NCBI GenBank assembly: GCA_903924855.1
Contig: CAIYCW010000040.1
Span: 88,757-152,756 of the forward strand
From: an uncultured Rhodospirillales bacterium
GTDB taxonomy: Bacteria > Pseudomonadota > Alphaproteobacteria > Acetobacterales > Acetobacteraceae
Direction of reading: 5' to 3'
Length of the DNA stretch: 64,000 bases
The position numbers and the translations under genes were made by a program. How positions within the stretch are numbered: the stretch's first letter is position 1; each line of letters begins with the position of its first letter. A model generated the notes under the pieces. It did no database searches. It was given only the letters and a program-made list of their open reading frames with translations, and was not told the DNA's origin. Below, piece by piece: positions 47,708 through 56,759 of this stretch.

Positions 47708-49776
47708 CCGCCTTGCGCATCGGCATCGACATTGGCGGCACCTTCACCGATCTGGTGGCGATCTCCGCCTCCGATGCCATCCACCGGCTGAAACTGCCCT
47801 CCACCCCGCATGACTATGCCGAGGGCGTGGTGCGGGGCGTGGGTCAGTTGCTCGCAAGCCTCGGCGGCGCCCAGGTGGACGAGTTGCTGCACGCCACCAC
47901 CATAGGCTCCAACGCCATATTGGAGCGCAAGACCGCCCGCACGGCGCTGATCACCACCAAGGGTTTCCGCGACGTGCTGGAAATCCGCGATCTGCGCATG
48001 CCACGGCTTTACGACATCAACTGGACCAAGCCCGAGCCGCTGGTGGCGCGCGACCTGCGGCTGGAGGTGGTGGAGAAGATGCGCCCCGATGGCAGCGTTG
48101 CCGTGGCGCTGGAGGCAGGCTCCGTCCAGGCGGCCATCGACGCTGTCCGCCACTCGGGGGTGGAAAGCCTCGCCATCTGCCTGCTGCACAGCTACGCCAA
48201 TCCCGCTCATGAACAGGCGCTGGTGGCGGCCTTGCGAGACGCGCTGCCCGATCTTCCGATCAGCGTCAGCCACGAGATCCTGCCCGAGACGGGCGAGTAT
48301 CCGCGCACCAGCACCACCGTGGTCAACGCCGCCATCCAGCCGGTGGTGCGCGCCTATCTCGGGCGGCTGCAACAGGGGCTGAGCGATCTGGGGCTGCAGG
48401 CGCCGCTGCGGCTGATGCAATCCAATGGCGGCCTCACCGCGGCAGGCCTCGCGGCACGGTTCCCGGCCCGCATCGTCGAATCAGGCCCCGCCGCCGGCGT
48501 GGTCGGTGCAGCGCGGCTGGCCGAGGCGCTTGGCGAGACCCAGCTCGTCACCTTCGACATGGGCGGCACCACCGCCAAGGCCGGCCTGGTCGAGAATGGC
48601 CGCGTCTCGCGCGCCGAGCAGATGGAGGTGGGCGGCGGCGTCATCGCGGGCGCCAGGCTGCTGGTGGGCGGCGGCACGCTGCTCAAACTGCCCACCATCG
48701 ATCTGGCCGAGATCGGCGCGGGCGGTGGCTCGATCTGCAGGCTCGATGCGGCGGGCGCCCCGGTTGTGGGCCCCGAATCGGCCGGCGCCGATCCCGGCCC
48801 GGTGTGTTACGGCCGCGGCGGGCGCCATCCCACCATCACCGACTGCAATCTGGTGCTCGGCTATCTCGACCCGCAAGGTCTCGCCGGCGGCACCATGAAG
48901 CTCGATTTCGACGCCGCGTTCGCAGCGATCGAGCGCGATCTGGCCAGGCCTTTGGGCCTGTCCGTGCCGGAAGCCGCCATGGGCATGCGCCGTATCGCGG
49001 CCTCCACCATGATGCGCGCCATCAGGGCCGTGAGCGTGGAGCGCGGTCGCGATGTGCGCGATGGCAGCCTGATGGCCTTCGGCGGCAACGGCCCGCTGTT
49101 TGCCACCGCCATGGCGGAGGATCTCGGCATCACCCGCGTGCTGATCCCGCCAATGCCCGGCCTGTTCAGCGCCTTCGGCCTGTTGCTGGCCCAGACCGAG
49201 CATCACCTCACCCGCAGCTGGCGCAGAACCGTCACCGCGGATCTGGCCCCTGCCCTGCAGGCCGAGATCGACCTGCTCTGCCCCTATGTCGCCTCGCATC
49301 TGGCCGAGGACGGCTTTCCGCCGGAACGCCGCCAGATCCGGCTGCAGGCGATGATGCGCTATCTCGGCCAGTCCAGCGAGATCGCGGTCGAACTGCCGGA
49401 GGAGATCACCCCAAAGGTGATCGCGGACCTGCCCGCCGCCTTTGCCGCCGAACACCGTCGCATCTTCGGCTTTGCCGCCCCGCTCAGCGAGGCGATCGAG
49501 ATCGTAAGCCTGGGCCTGGTCGCCATCGGCCGGCCGGAACAGGACGGCCTGCCCAATCTGGCACCCCCGCAGGGCGGCACCCCACCTGCCTCACGCAGCG
49601 CCTGGTTCGCAGGACTGGGCTTCACGGACACCAAGGTGGTGGCGCGCAACGCCCTGCTGGGCACACCAGCACCCGGGCCGCTAATCGTGCAGGAATATGA
49701 TGCCACCTGCCTGGTGCCGCCCGGCTGGCAGGCCGTGTGTGATGATTTCGGCAATATTGTCATCACTCACGCGTGA
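47704..49776 (+). CDS. hydantoinase A/oxoprolinase family protein
   Basis: RIGIDIGGTFTDLVAI, ATTIGSNAILERKTARTALITTKGFRDVLEI, TFDMGGTTAKAGL, ESAGADPGPVCYGRGG. Confidence 0.93.
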   Translation: MTALRIGIDIGGTFTDLVAISASDAIHRLKLPSTPHDYAEGVVRGVGQLLASLGGAQVDELLHATTIGSNAILERKTARTALITTKGFRDVLEIRDLRMPRLYDINWTKPEPLVARDLRLEVVEKMRPDGSVAVALEAGSVQAAIDAVRHSGVESLAICLLHSYANPAHEQALVAALRDALPDLPISVSHEILPETGEYPRTSTTVVNAAIQPVVRAYLGRLQQGLSDLGLQAPLRLMQSNGGLTAAGLAARFPARIVESGPAAGVVGAARLAEALGETQLVTFDMGGTTAKAGLVENGRVSRAEQMEVGGGVIAGARLLVGGGTLLKLPTIDLAEIGAGGGSICRLDAAGAPVVGPESAGADPGPVCYGRGGRHPTITDCNLVLGYLDPQGLAGGTMKLDFDAAFAAIERDLARPLGLSVPEAAMGMRRIAASTMMRAIRAVSVERGRDVRDGSLMAFGGNGPLFATAMAEDLGITRVLIPPMPGLFSAFGLLLAQTEHHLTRSWRRTVTADLAPALQAEIDLLCPYVASHLAEDGFPPERRQIRLQAMMRYLGQSSEIAVELPEEITPKVIADLPAAFAAEHRRIFGFAAPLSEAIEIVSLGLVAIGRPEQDGLPNLAPPQGGTPPASRSAWFAGLGFTDTKVVARNALLGTPAPGPLIVQEYDATCLVPPGWQAVCDDFGNIVITHA

Positions 49777-49946
49777 AGTGTTCAGCCGTTTCGACAGATG
49801 CCACACGCTTGCCATGGATTGCGCCCAGCGGATCGGTTAACAAGACAATAAGAAAGCCGGTTGCGCGGGCCAACCGCGACACGCGCGGTCCGATCCGGAA
49901 CCAATCCTTGCGCCAAAGACGCATGGCGCAACTGTGGAGAAGCGGT

Positions 49947-50510
49947 ATGTTCAGCCTGGTGTTCACCCGGCGCTACTCGATGGCCCATCGCCTGATTGCA
50001 GGTTGCTCGGTGAAATGCGCAACACCGCATGGCCACAACGAGTTCGTCACCGTGCGCATCGAGGCGGTGCGCCCGACGCGGCTGGATGGGCGCGAGAACA
50101 TGGTCGAGACCTTCGAGCGCGCCAAATCAACCTGGCATCGCTGGATCGACAATCATGTCGATCACTGCCTGCAACTCTCCGACGCCGATCCGCTGCTCGA
50201 CTGGTTTCGCGCCCATGAGCCGGACAAGCTGGATCGTATCCTGATCACCCCGGGCGATCCCACCACGGAAATGCTGGCCGCGTGTTTCATGTCCAAGCTG
50301 AACGCGCTGCTGCTGGAGGATGGCGGCAAGCTGCGCTGCCGGCACATCTCCATCGAGGAGACACCGACCAACACGGTGAGCCTCGATGGCGATCCGGCCG
50401 ATGTGCTGCCGCCCGCCCCGCAGGACAGCGCCTGGTGGCTGCGGCCGGACATGTCGATCAACGATCTCAGCACCCCGGCACGGCTGCGCGAGAAGCTGGC
50501 CGGTCCGTAG
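49947..50510 (+). CDS. 6-pyruvoyl-tetrahydropterin synthase/QueD family protein
   Basis: RRYSMAHRL...CATPHGHNEFVTVRIE (CxxxHGH), EETPTNTV. Confidence 0.82.
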   Translation: MFSLVFTRRYSMAHRLIAGCSVKCATPHGHNEFVTVRIEAVRPTRLDGRENMVETFERAKSTWHRWIDNHVDHCLQLSDADPLLDWFRAHEPDKLDRILITPGDPTTEMLAACFMSKLNALLLEDGGKLRCRHISIEETPTNTVSLDGDPADVLPPAPQDSAWWLRPDMSINDLSTPARLREKLAGP

Positions 50511-50704
50511 CTCTCTCGCCTGCGCGATATTCGGCGACAAATCAGGCCAAACCGCCATCACGTCCGACGTAACCGGTCAAATCCGGACCCTGCCCGGCTG
50601 CAGTCTCGGCTATTCAACAGGTAAGCCTGGACATGGATCCTCCCCCAGGCCCGGCTTGGACAATCAGGCCGTCAGACCGACATCCGGCCAAAGGAAAGCG
50701 ACCG

Positions 50705-50905
50705 ATGCACATCCTCCAACATGCCGCAGGGCATTTTTTCCATCATGCCAGCCAGCTGTGGACCGACCGCAAAGGCGTGACCGCGGTGGAATACGGGCTG
50801 ATCGCCGCCATGATAGCCGCTGGTCTGGTGACGGGTGTCGGCAAGCTGACCACCGGGCTGCATGCGGCGTTCACCACGATCCAGAACGCCCTGGCCACCG
50901 CCTGA
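50705..50905 (+). CDS. Flp family type IVb pilin
   Basis: DRKGVTAVEYGLIAAMIAAGLV prepilin motif. Confidence 0.9.
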   Translation: MHILQHAAGHFFHHASQLWTDRKGVTAVEYGLIAAMIAAGLVTGVGKLTTGLHAAFTTIQNALATA

Positions 50906-50936
50906 TCTGCAAGGTGCAGCTCGACACGGATGGTCC

Positions 50937-51956
50937 TCAGCCGATCCGCCGTGTCGAGCCGCGCACCACCAGGCTCGGTGTGGTGACATGCAACATCGCA
51001 GGCGGTGCTGACCCATCCTCCAGCCAGGCCACCATCAGCCCTGCCGCCCGTCCGCCCAGGCCGAGCGGATCGATGCGCACCGTGGTCAGCGGCGGCGCCA
51101 CCTGATCGACCAGCGGCATGTCGTTGTGCCCGACCACCGAGAGATCATCGGGACAGCGCAGCCCCAGCGCCGCAATCGCGCGATAGGCTCCCAGCGCCAG
51201 CATGTCGTTCGCGGCCACGATCGCGGTGACATCGAATTTCCGCAGCAATTCGACCGTGGCGAGCGAGCCGGCACTGCGGCGATAGGCCTGCGCCTGCACC
51301 ACGGCACAGCCATCCAGCCCCGCTTCCCGCATGGCCGCGCAAAACCCCGCCAGACGCTGCGCCCCGGTGGACAGATGCGCAGGTCCCGCCAGATGGCCGA
51401 TCCGGCGATGTCCCTCCGCCACCAGATGCTCAACCGCAAGCCGCATCCCGGCGCCGTCATCTGATACAACCGATGGCACACGGCAGATCCGTTCGGCGCG
51501 GTTGACCAGCACGATCGGGATCGGCACCTCCAGTGCCAGGCTCACCGTGCTGTCCTCCTCGGCGGCGGTCGCCAGGATCAGACCATCCACCCGATGGCCG
51601 ATCAACTGCCCCGCCACCACGCGCTGGCGCTGGGCGTCGTTGCCGGCATTGGCCACCAGCGCGCTGTAGCCGCACCGCGCCAGCGCTGTCTCGATGCCCT
51701 GCAGAATGGGGGCAAACACCGGGTTGACGATGTCCGGCACCATCACCCCCACCAGCATGCTGCGCCCGGTGCGCAGCGAGGCGGCAAGCGCATCGCGCCG
51801 GTAGCCCAGAACATGCGCCGCCTCCTGAACCCGCAGGATAGCGGCAGCCCCCACCAGATGCCGCGTGGCCGGGTTGAGCGCGCGTGAGGCGGTCGAGCGA
51901 TGCACCTGCGCCGCATCCGCCACCGCCTGCAGATCGACCTTTGACCGCAGGCGCAC
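50937..51956 (-). CDS. LacI family transcriptional regulator
   Basis: KVDLQAVADAAQVHRSTASRALNP HTH and periplasmic-binding-like domain; GTG start preceded by a G-rich SD proposed (ORF extends to 52082). Confidence 0.88.
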   Translation of the reverse strand: MRLRSKVDLQAVADAAQVHRSTASRALNPATRHLVGAAAILRVQEAAHVLGYRRDALAASLRTGRSMLVGVMVPDIVNPVFAPILQGIETALARCGYSALVANAGNDAQRQRVVAGQLIGHRVDGLILATAAEEDSTVSLALEVPIPIVLVNRAERICRVPSVVSDDGAGMRLAVEHLVAEGHRRIGHLAGPAHLSTGAQRLAGFCAAMREAGLDGCAVVQAQAYRRSAGSLATVELLRKFDVTAIVAANDMLALGAYRAIAALGLRCPDDLSVVGHNDMPLVDQVAPPLTTVRIDPLGLGGRAAGLMVAWLEDGSAPPAMLHVTTPSLVVRGSTRRIG

Positions 51957-51980
51957 GCCAGCCCCCCCGAATTGACCTTG

Positions 51981-52017
51981 ATTGCGCTTATCGGATACGA
52001 TTTCCGCAATCGATTGC
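51981..52017. promoter_or_regulatory. putative LacI-family operators in the divergent promoter
   Basis: Perfect palindrome GCAATCGATTGC (52006-52017); ATTGCG (51981) / CGCAAT (52005) dyad. Confidence 0.5.
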
Positions 52018-52080
52018 AACAGCTGATTGCACCGGATCTGCCGGGGCCAAACCAGCGGGCGGAACAAACGGGCGGAAACC

Positions 52081-53001
52081 ATGGACCAGCAGAGTTTCGC
52101 CGGTGATTACGGCATCATCGACACGCTTGACTCCGTCACCAAAGCAACGCTTGCCGCCATGTCCGAAACGCCGGACGCAAGGCTGCGTGAGGTGATGGAC
52201 TCGCTGGTGCGCCATCTCCACGCCTTTGTGATGGAGGTGCGCCCCACCGAACAGGAATTTGAGCAGGGGCTCGGCTTCCTCAATGCCATCGGCCAGGCCA
52301 CCCATGCCAAACACAACGAGGCGGTGCTGTTCTCCGACGTCATGGGCGTGTCCACCCTGGTCACCATGATCAACAACGGCGAGGGCGGCCCGCTGGAGCC
52401 GGCCTCCGCCCTGCTCGGGCCGTTCTGGCGCCTCAACCACCCGATCACCGAACACGGCGCCTCCATCGTGCGCTGCGACACGCCAGGCCCGGCCCTGTTC
52501 GCCCGGGTGCGCGTGGTGGACACCAGCGGTGCGCCGGTGGCCGGTGCCGAGGTCGATGTCTGGCACGCCTCCAGCGTTGGCATGTACGACGTGCAGGACG
52601 AGAACCAGGTGGAGTGGAATCTGCGCGGCAAGTTCATCACCGATGCAGATGGGCGCTTTCATTTCCGCTCGATCAAACCGATCGGCTACCCGATCCCCTG
52701 CCACGGCCCGGCCGGCGCCCTGGTCAACGCGCAGCGCCGCAAGCCGCAGCGCCCGGCGCATATCCATTTCCTGGCCCACAAGCCCGGCTTCAAGACCCTG
52801 ATCTCGCAGGTCTTCGTGGCCGATGATGAGGACATCAACCGAGACGTCACCTTCGGCGTCACCCGTCATCTGATCGGCGATTACCGCGCCGAGACCGGCC
52901 CAGCACCGGATGCGGATGTGACGGGCACCTGGTTCAGCCTCGACCATGTGCTGGTGCTGGCACCGGGCGAGTCGGTGCTGCCCAAGCCGCCGATCGATTG
53001 A
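52081..53001 (+). CDS. intradiol ring-cleavage dioxygenase, hydroxyquinol 1,2-dioxygenase-like
   Basis: LLGPFWR, VVDTSGAPVAGAEVDVWHASSVGMYDVQ, LRGKFITDADGRFHFRSIKPIGYPIPCHGPAG, RPAHIHFLAHKPGFKTLISQVF. Confidence 0.88.
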   Translation: MDQQSFAGDYGIIDTLDSVTKATLAAMSETPDARLREVMDSLVRHLHAFVMEVRPTEQEFEQGLGFLNAIGQATHAKHNEAVLFSDVMGVSTLVTMINNGEGGPLEPASALLGPFWRLNHPITEHGASIVRCDTPGPALFARVRVVDTSGAPVAGAEVDVWHASSVGMYDVQDENQVEWNLRGKFITDADGRFHFRSIKPIGYPIPCHGPAGALVNAQRRKPQRPAHIHFLAHKPGFKTLISQVFVADDEDINRDVTFGVTRHLIGDYRAETGPAPDADVTGTWFSLDHVLVLAPGESVLPKPPID

Positions 53002-53045
53002 TCCCAGCCCTTCAAACCCCTCCCTCGAAGCAAAGCCCCCCGCAG

Positions 53046-53819
53046 ATGACCTTTCCCGCCTCGCTCACCGGCAAAGTTGCCGTCATCGTCGGAGGTGCCG
53101 GTGGCATCGGCGCCGCCACCGCCCGCCTGATGGCCGAGTCCGGGGCCCGCGTGGTGATCACCCACCGGCCGGATGCACCAGGCGCCAGCGTCAAGGCCGA
53201 TGAGGCAGCAGGGGTGCTTGCCGGCCTCGCAGGCCAGGGCCACCTGGCGCTGCCCGCCGATGTCGCCAGCACGCCGACGCTGGAGGCGCTGCGCGATGCG
53301 GTTCAGGCGCAATGCGGCCGCTGCGACATCCTGGTGAATTCCGCGGGCTTCACCAAGCCGATCGCGCACGGCAATCTCGACGCGCTGACCGATGAGCTGA
53401 TCGATGAGATGTTCATCGTCAACTGGCGCGGCCAGTTCGCCACCATCCGCGCCTTCGCGCCGATGCTGAAGGCGACCGGCGCTGGGCTCATCGTCTCGGT
53501 CTCCTCCATCGCCGGCATGAACGGAGCTGGCTCCTCGATCGTGTATGGCGCCACCAAGGCCGGCATCGATGTGATGACCAAATCCCTCGGCCGGGCACTG
53601 GCCCCCGAGATCCGCGTGCTCGGCGTCTCGCCCGGCGTGGTGGCAACCGATTTCGTCCCCGGCCGCGGCGAGGAGTTCAACGCCAAGACTGCCGCCACCA
53701 CGCCGCTGAAACGCGTGGCCCAGGCCAACGACGTGGCCGCCGCCATCCTGGCCTGCGCCACCCATCTCACCTATTCCACCGGCACCACCCTTGTGGTGGA
53801 TGGCGGCAGGTCTCTCTGA
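53046..53819 (+). CDS. SDR family oxidoreductase
   Basis: VAVIVGGAGGIGAATA, LVNSAG, YGATKAGIDVMTKSL. Confidence 0.9.
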   Translation: MTFPASLTGKVAVIVGGAGGIGAATARLMAESGARVVITHRPDAPGASVKADEAAGVLAGLAGQGHLALPADVASTPTLEALRDAVQAQCGRCDILVNSAGFTKPIAHGNLDALTDELIDEMFIVNWRGQFATIRAFAPMLKATGAGLIVSVSSIAGMNGAGSSIVYGATKAGIDVMTKSLGRALAPEIRVLGVSPGVVATDFVPGRGEEFNAKTAATTPLKRVAQANDVAAAILACATHLTYSTGTTLVVDGGRSL

Positions 53820-53842
53820 GCTTTCGTCCAAGGATAAAAATC

Positions 53843-54742
53843 ATGCGTGCACCGCTTTCCAAGGTCTTCATCACCTGCGCCGTCACCGGCAACCTGACCC
53901 TGCCGGAGCAGACCCCGCATCTGCCGATCACGCCGGAGCAGATCGCCGATGCCTGCCTGGGCGCCGCCGAGGCCGGTGCCGCCGTGGCGCATATCCATGT
54001 GCGCGACCCGGCCACCGGCAAGCCGTCCATGGAGATCGGCTATTACCAGGACGTGGTGGCCCGCATCCGCGCCAAGAACACCCAGCTCATCATCAACATC
54101 ACCACCGGCCCCGGCGGCCGCTTCGTGCCGGACAAGGACGAGCCGAAGCTGTTCGCCCCCGGCACCACGCTGATGAACCCGGAAAAGCGCGTCGAGCACA
54201 TCACCATCCTCAAGCCGGACATCGCAACGCTCGACCTCAACACGATGAACTCGGGCGGCCAGGTGGTGATCAACACGCCGGGCAACGCACGCCGCATGGC
54301 CAAGATCATCTACGAGGCGGGTGCCAAGCCCGAGATCGAGCTGTTCGACAGCGGCGACATCGCGATGATGCAGGACATGGTGAAGGACGGCTCGCTGAAG
54401 GGCCCGCTGCTCACCAGCTTCGTCATGGGCGTCTCCTACGGCTTCCAGCCCAGCCCGGAGACGGTGATCTACGCCCGCAACCTGCTGCCGCATGACGCGC
54501 AGTTCACCGCCATCGGCATCGGCCGCACCGTCTTCACCATGGCGGCGCAATCCTACCTCGCCGGCGGCCATCTGCGCGTGGGCCTGGAGGACGGCGTCTA
54601 TCTCGCCCGCGGCGTGCTGGCCGAGAGCAACGCGCTGATGGTGGAAAAGGCCCGCCGCATGGCCGAGGACATGGGCGCGCAGATCGCAACCCCGCGTGAG
54701 GCTCGCGAGATCATCGGCCTGCCCACCCGGCTTGCGGACTGA
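53843..54742 (+). CDS. 3-keto-5-aminohexanoate cleavage protein (BKACE family)
   Basis: VFITCAVTGNLTLPEQTPHLPITPEQIADACLGAAEAGAAVAHIHVRDPATGKPSM, NITTGPGG, GGHLRVGLEDGVYLARG. Confidence 0.92.
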   Translation: MRAPLSKVFITCAVTGNLTLPEQTPHLPITPEQIADACLGAAEAGAAVAHIHVRDPATGKPSMEIGYYQDVVARIRAKNTQLIINITTGPGGRFVPDKDEPKLFAPGTTLMNPEKRVEHITILKPDIATLDLNTMNSGGQVVINTPGNARRMAKIIYEAGAKPEIELFDSGDIAMMQDMVKDGSLKGPLLTSFVMGVSYGFQPSPETVIYARNLLPHDAQFTAIGIGRTVFTMAAQSYLAGGHLRVGLEDGVYLARGVLAESNALMVEKARRMAEDMGAQIATPREAREIIGLPTRLAD

Positions 54743-54746
54743 GCCC

Positions 54747-55742
54747 ATGGCCGATGTGATGGCGCGCAGCCTGCGGCTGCACGAGAAGGCGGCCAACGTC
54801 GATCTCGTGCGGCCCCAGATCGAATCCCTGGCGCTGCGGCCCGGCCCGGGAGAGCTACTGCTCGAAATCCGGGCCGCGGCCGTCAACCCGTCGGACGTGA
54901 AGGCGGCCATCGGCATGATGCCCTATGCCGTCTTCCCGCGCACGCCGGGGCGTGACTATGCCGGCGTGGTGATCGACGGGCCGGGCACGCTGCTGGGGGC
55001 CGAGGTGTTCGGCTCCTCCGGCGATCTCGGCATAAGGCGCGACGGCACCCATGCCTCGCATCTGGTGGTCTCGGCCGAGGCGGTGGTGCGCAAGCCGGAC
55101 ACCATCACCCTGGCGGAGGCAGCCGGCATTGGCGTGCCCTTCGTCACCGCCATCGAAGGCTTCCACCGCGCGGGCCTGCCCAAGCCGGGGGACGTGGTGC
55201 TGATCATGGGTCTGAATGGCAAGGTCGGCCAGGCCGCTGCCCAGATCGCCACCTGGAAAGGTGCGCGCGTGATCGGCGTGGTGCGCAAGAACGAGCCCTA
55301 TGTCGGCCACGCCTCCGCACCCATCGATGTCATCGTCTCAAGCCAGAGCAAGGTGTCGGATGCGGTGCGCGACCTCACCGGCGGGCGCGGTGCTGATATC
55401 GTGTTCAACACGGTGGGTGATCCGTACTATCAGGATGCGCATGAATCCACGGCCAAGCTCGGCCGGCAGATTTTGATCTCGGCGGTCAACAAGATCGTCC
55501 AGTTCAACATCTTCGAGTTCTATCGCGGCCGGCACACCTATGTCGGCATCGACACGCTGGCCCTGTCCTGTGTGGAGACCGGTGCGGTGCTGCGCAGCCT
55601 GCAGCCGGGCTTTGCCACCGGTCACCTGCGGCCGTTTCCCATTGTGGAGACGGCGATCTATCCGCTCAGCCGGGCGGCCGAGGCCTATGCGATGGTGCTG
55701 GGCTCCTCGCGCGACAGGGTGATTTTCGATCCGACTGTGTAA
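54747..55742 (+). CDS. MDR family quinone oxidoreductase / zinc-type alcohol dehydrogenase-like protein
   Basis: RAAAVNPSDVKAAIGMMPYAVFPRTPGRDYAGVV, IMGLNGKVGQAAAQIA, GRGADIVFNTVGDPY. Confidence 0.85.
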   Translation: MADVMARSLRLHEKAANVDLVRPQIESLALRPGPGELLLEIRAAAVNPSDVKAAIGMMPYAVFPRTPGRDYAGVVIDGPGTLLGAEVFGSSGDLGIRRDGTHASHLVVSAEAVVRKPDTITLAEAAGIGVPFVTAIEGFHRAGLPKPGDVVLIMGLNGKVGQAAAQIATWKGARVIGVVRKNEPYVGHASAPIDVIVSSQSKVSDAVRDLTGGRGADIVFNTVGDPYYQDAHESTAKLGRQILISAVNKIVQFNIFEFYRGRHTYVGIDTLALSCVETGAVLRSLQPGFATGHLRPFPIVETAIYPLSRAAEAYAMVLGSSRDRVIFDPTV

Positions 55743-55769
55743 AACAGCAAAAACCCGGGGGGGTTCACA

Positions 55770-56759
55770 ATGAAGACTATCCTCAAGGCCTGCGTGGCCA
55801 TGCTGGCCTTCAGCAGCGCCGCCATGGCGCAGACGCCGGTGAAGATCGGCATCGGCTTCGGCACCGGCTTCCTGCCGCTGTTCATCATGCAGGAGGAACA
55901 TCTGCTGGAGAAGGCCGGCAAGGCGCAGGGGCTTGATCTGGCGGCCTCCTATGTCCGCTTCTCCGGCTCGTCGGCAATGCAGGATGCGGTGCTGTCCGGG
56001 GCGGTCGATATGGGCGTGTATGGCGTCGGCGCCATGCTGATCGCCTGGGACAAGGCGCATGGCACCGCCAACCAGCTGGTGGGGATCGCGGGCGTCAACT
56101 CCACGCCTTTGGTGCTGGTGACCAACAAATCCGGCGCCAAGGATATCGGCGATCTGGCGCCGGATGAGAAGATCTCGATGCCGGCGCTGATCAGCCCGCA
56201 GATGTATGCGCTGCAGCTGATCGCCGAGAAGCGCTTCGGGCCGGGCCAGCAGGACAAGTATCGCACCCAGGTCGTGGCCCTGCCGCACCCGGAATCGGTG
56301 AACGCGCTGATGAGCGGGATCACCGAGGTGCGCGCCTATTTCTCCACCCAGCCGTTTACCAAGATCGCGCTCGACAGCGGCAAGACGCATGTGATCGGCA
56401 CCTCGGAGGATGCATTCGGCGGCCGCTCCACCTTCCTCGCCGCCGGCGCCACCACGCGCTATCTGGACGCCAACCCGAAAATGGCGGCCGTGATGGCGGC
56501 AGCGCTGACCGAGGCGGGCGACATGATCCGCAACGAACCGGAGAAGGCAGCCGCCATCTATCTGAAGACCGAGCCTTCCAAGGTGCTCGATCAGGCCGGT
56601 GTGACGGCGATGCTGAAGGAGGAGAAGGGTGATTTCGGCACCGAGGTCACCGGCGTCAAGACACTCGCCGATTTCATGAACCGCCTCGGCCAGCTCAAGC
56701 GCGTGCCGGCCAGCTATGCCGACGTGTTCGGCCCATCGGTCGGCGCTGGCAGCAACTGA
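55770..56759 (+). CDS. ABC transporter substrate-binding protein (NitT/TauT type)
   Basis: Signal peptide; VKIGIGFGTGFLPLFIMQEEHLLEKAGK...SGSSAMQDAVLSGAVDMGVYG. Confidence 0.85.
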   Translation: MKTILKACVAMLAFSSAAMAQTPVKIGIGFGTGFLPLFIMQEEHLLEKAGKAQGLDLAASYVRFSGSSAMQDAVLSGAVDMGVYGVGAMLIAWDKAHGTANQLVGIAGVNSTPLVLVTNKSGAKDIGDLAPDEKISMPALISPQMYALQLIAEKRFGPGQQDKYRTQVVALPHPESVNALMSGITEVRAYFSTQPFTKIALDSGKTHVIGTSEDAFGGRSTFLAAGATTRYLDANPKMAAVMAAALTEAGDMIRNEPEKAAAIYLKTEPSKVLDQAGVTAMLKEEKGDFGTEVTGVKTLADFMNRLGQLKRVPASYADVFGPSVGAGSN

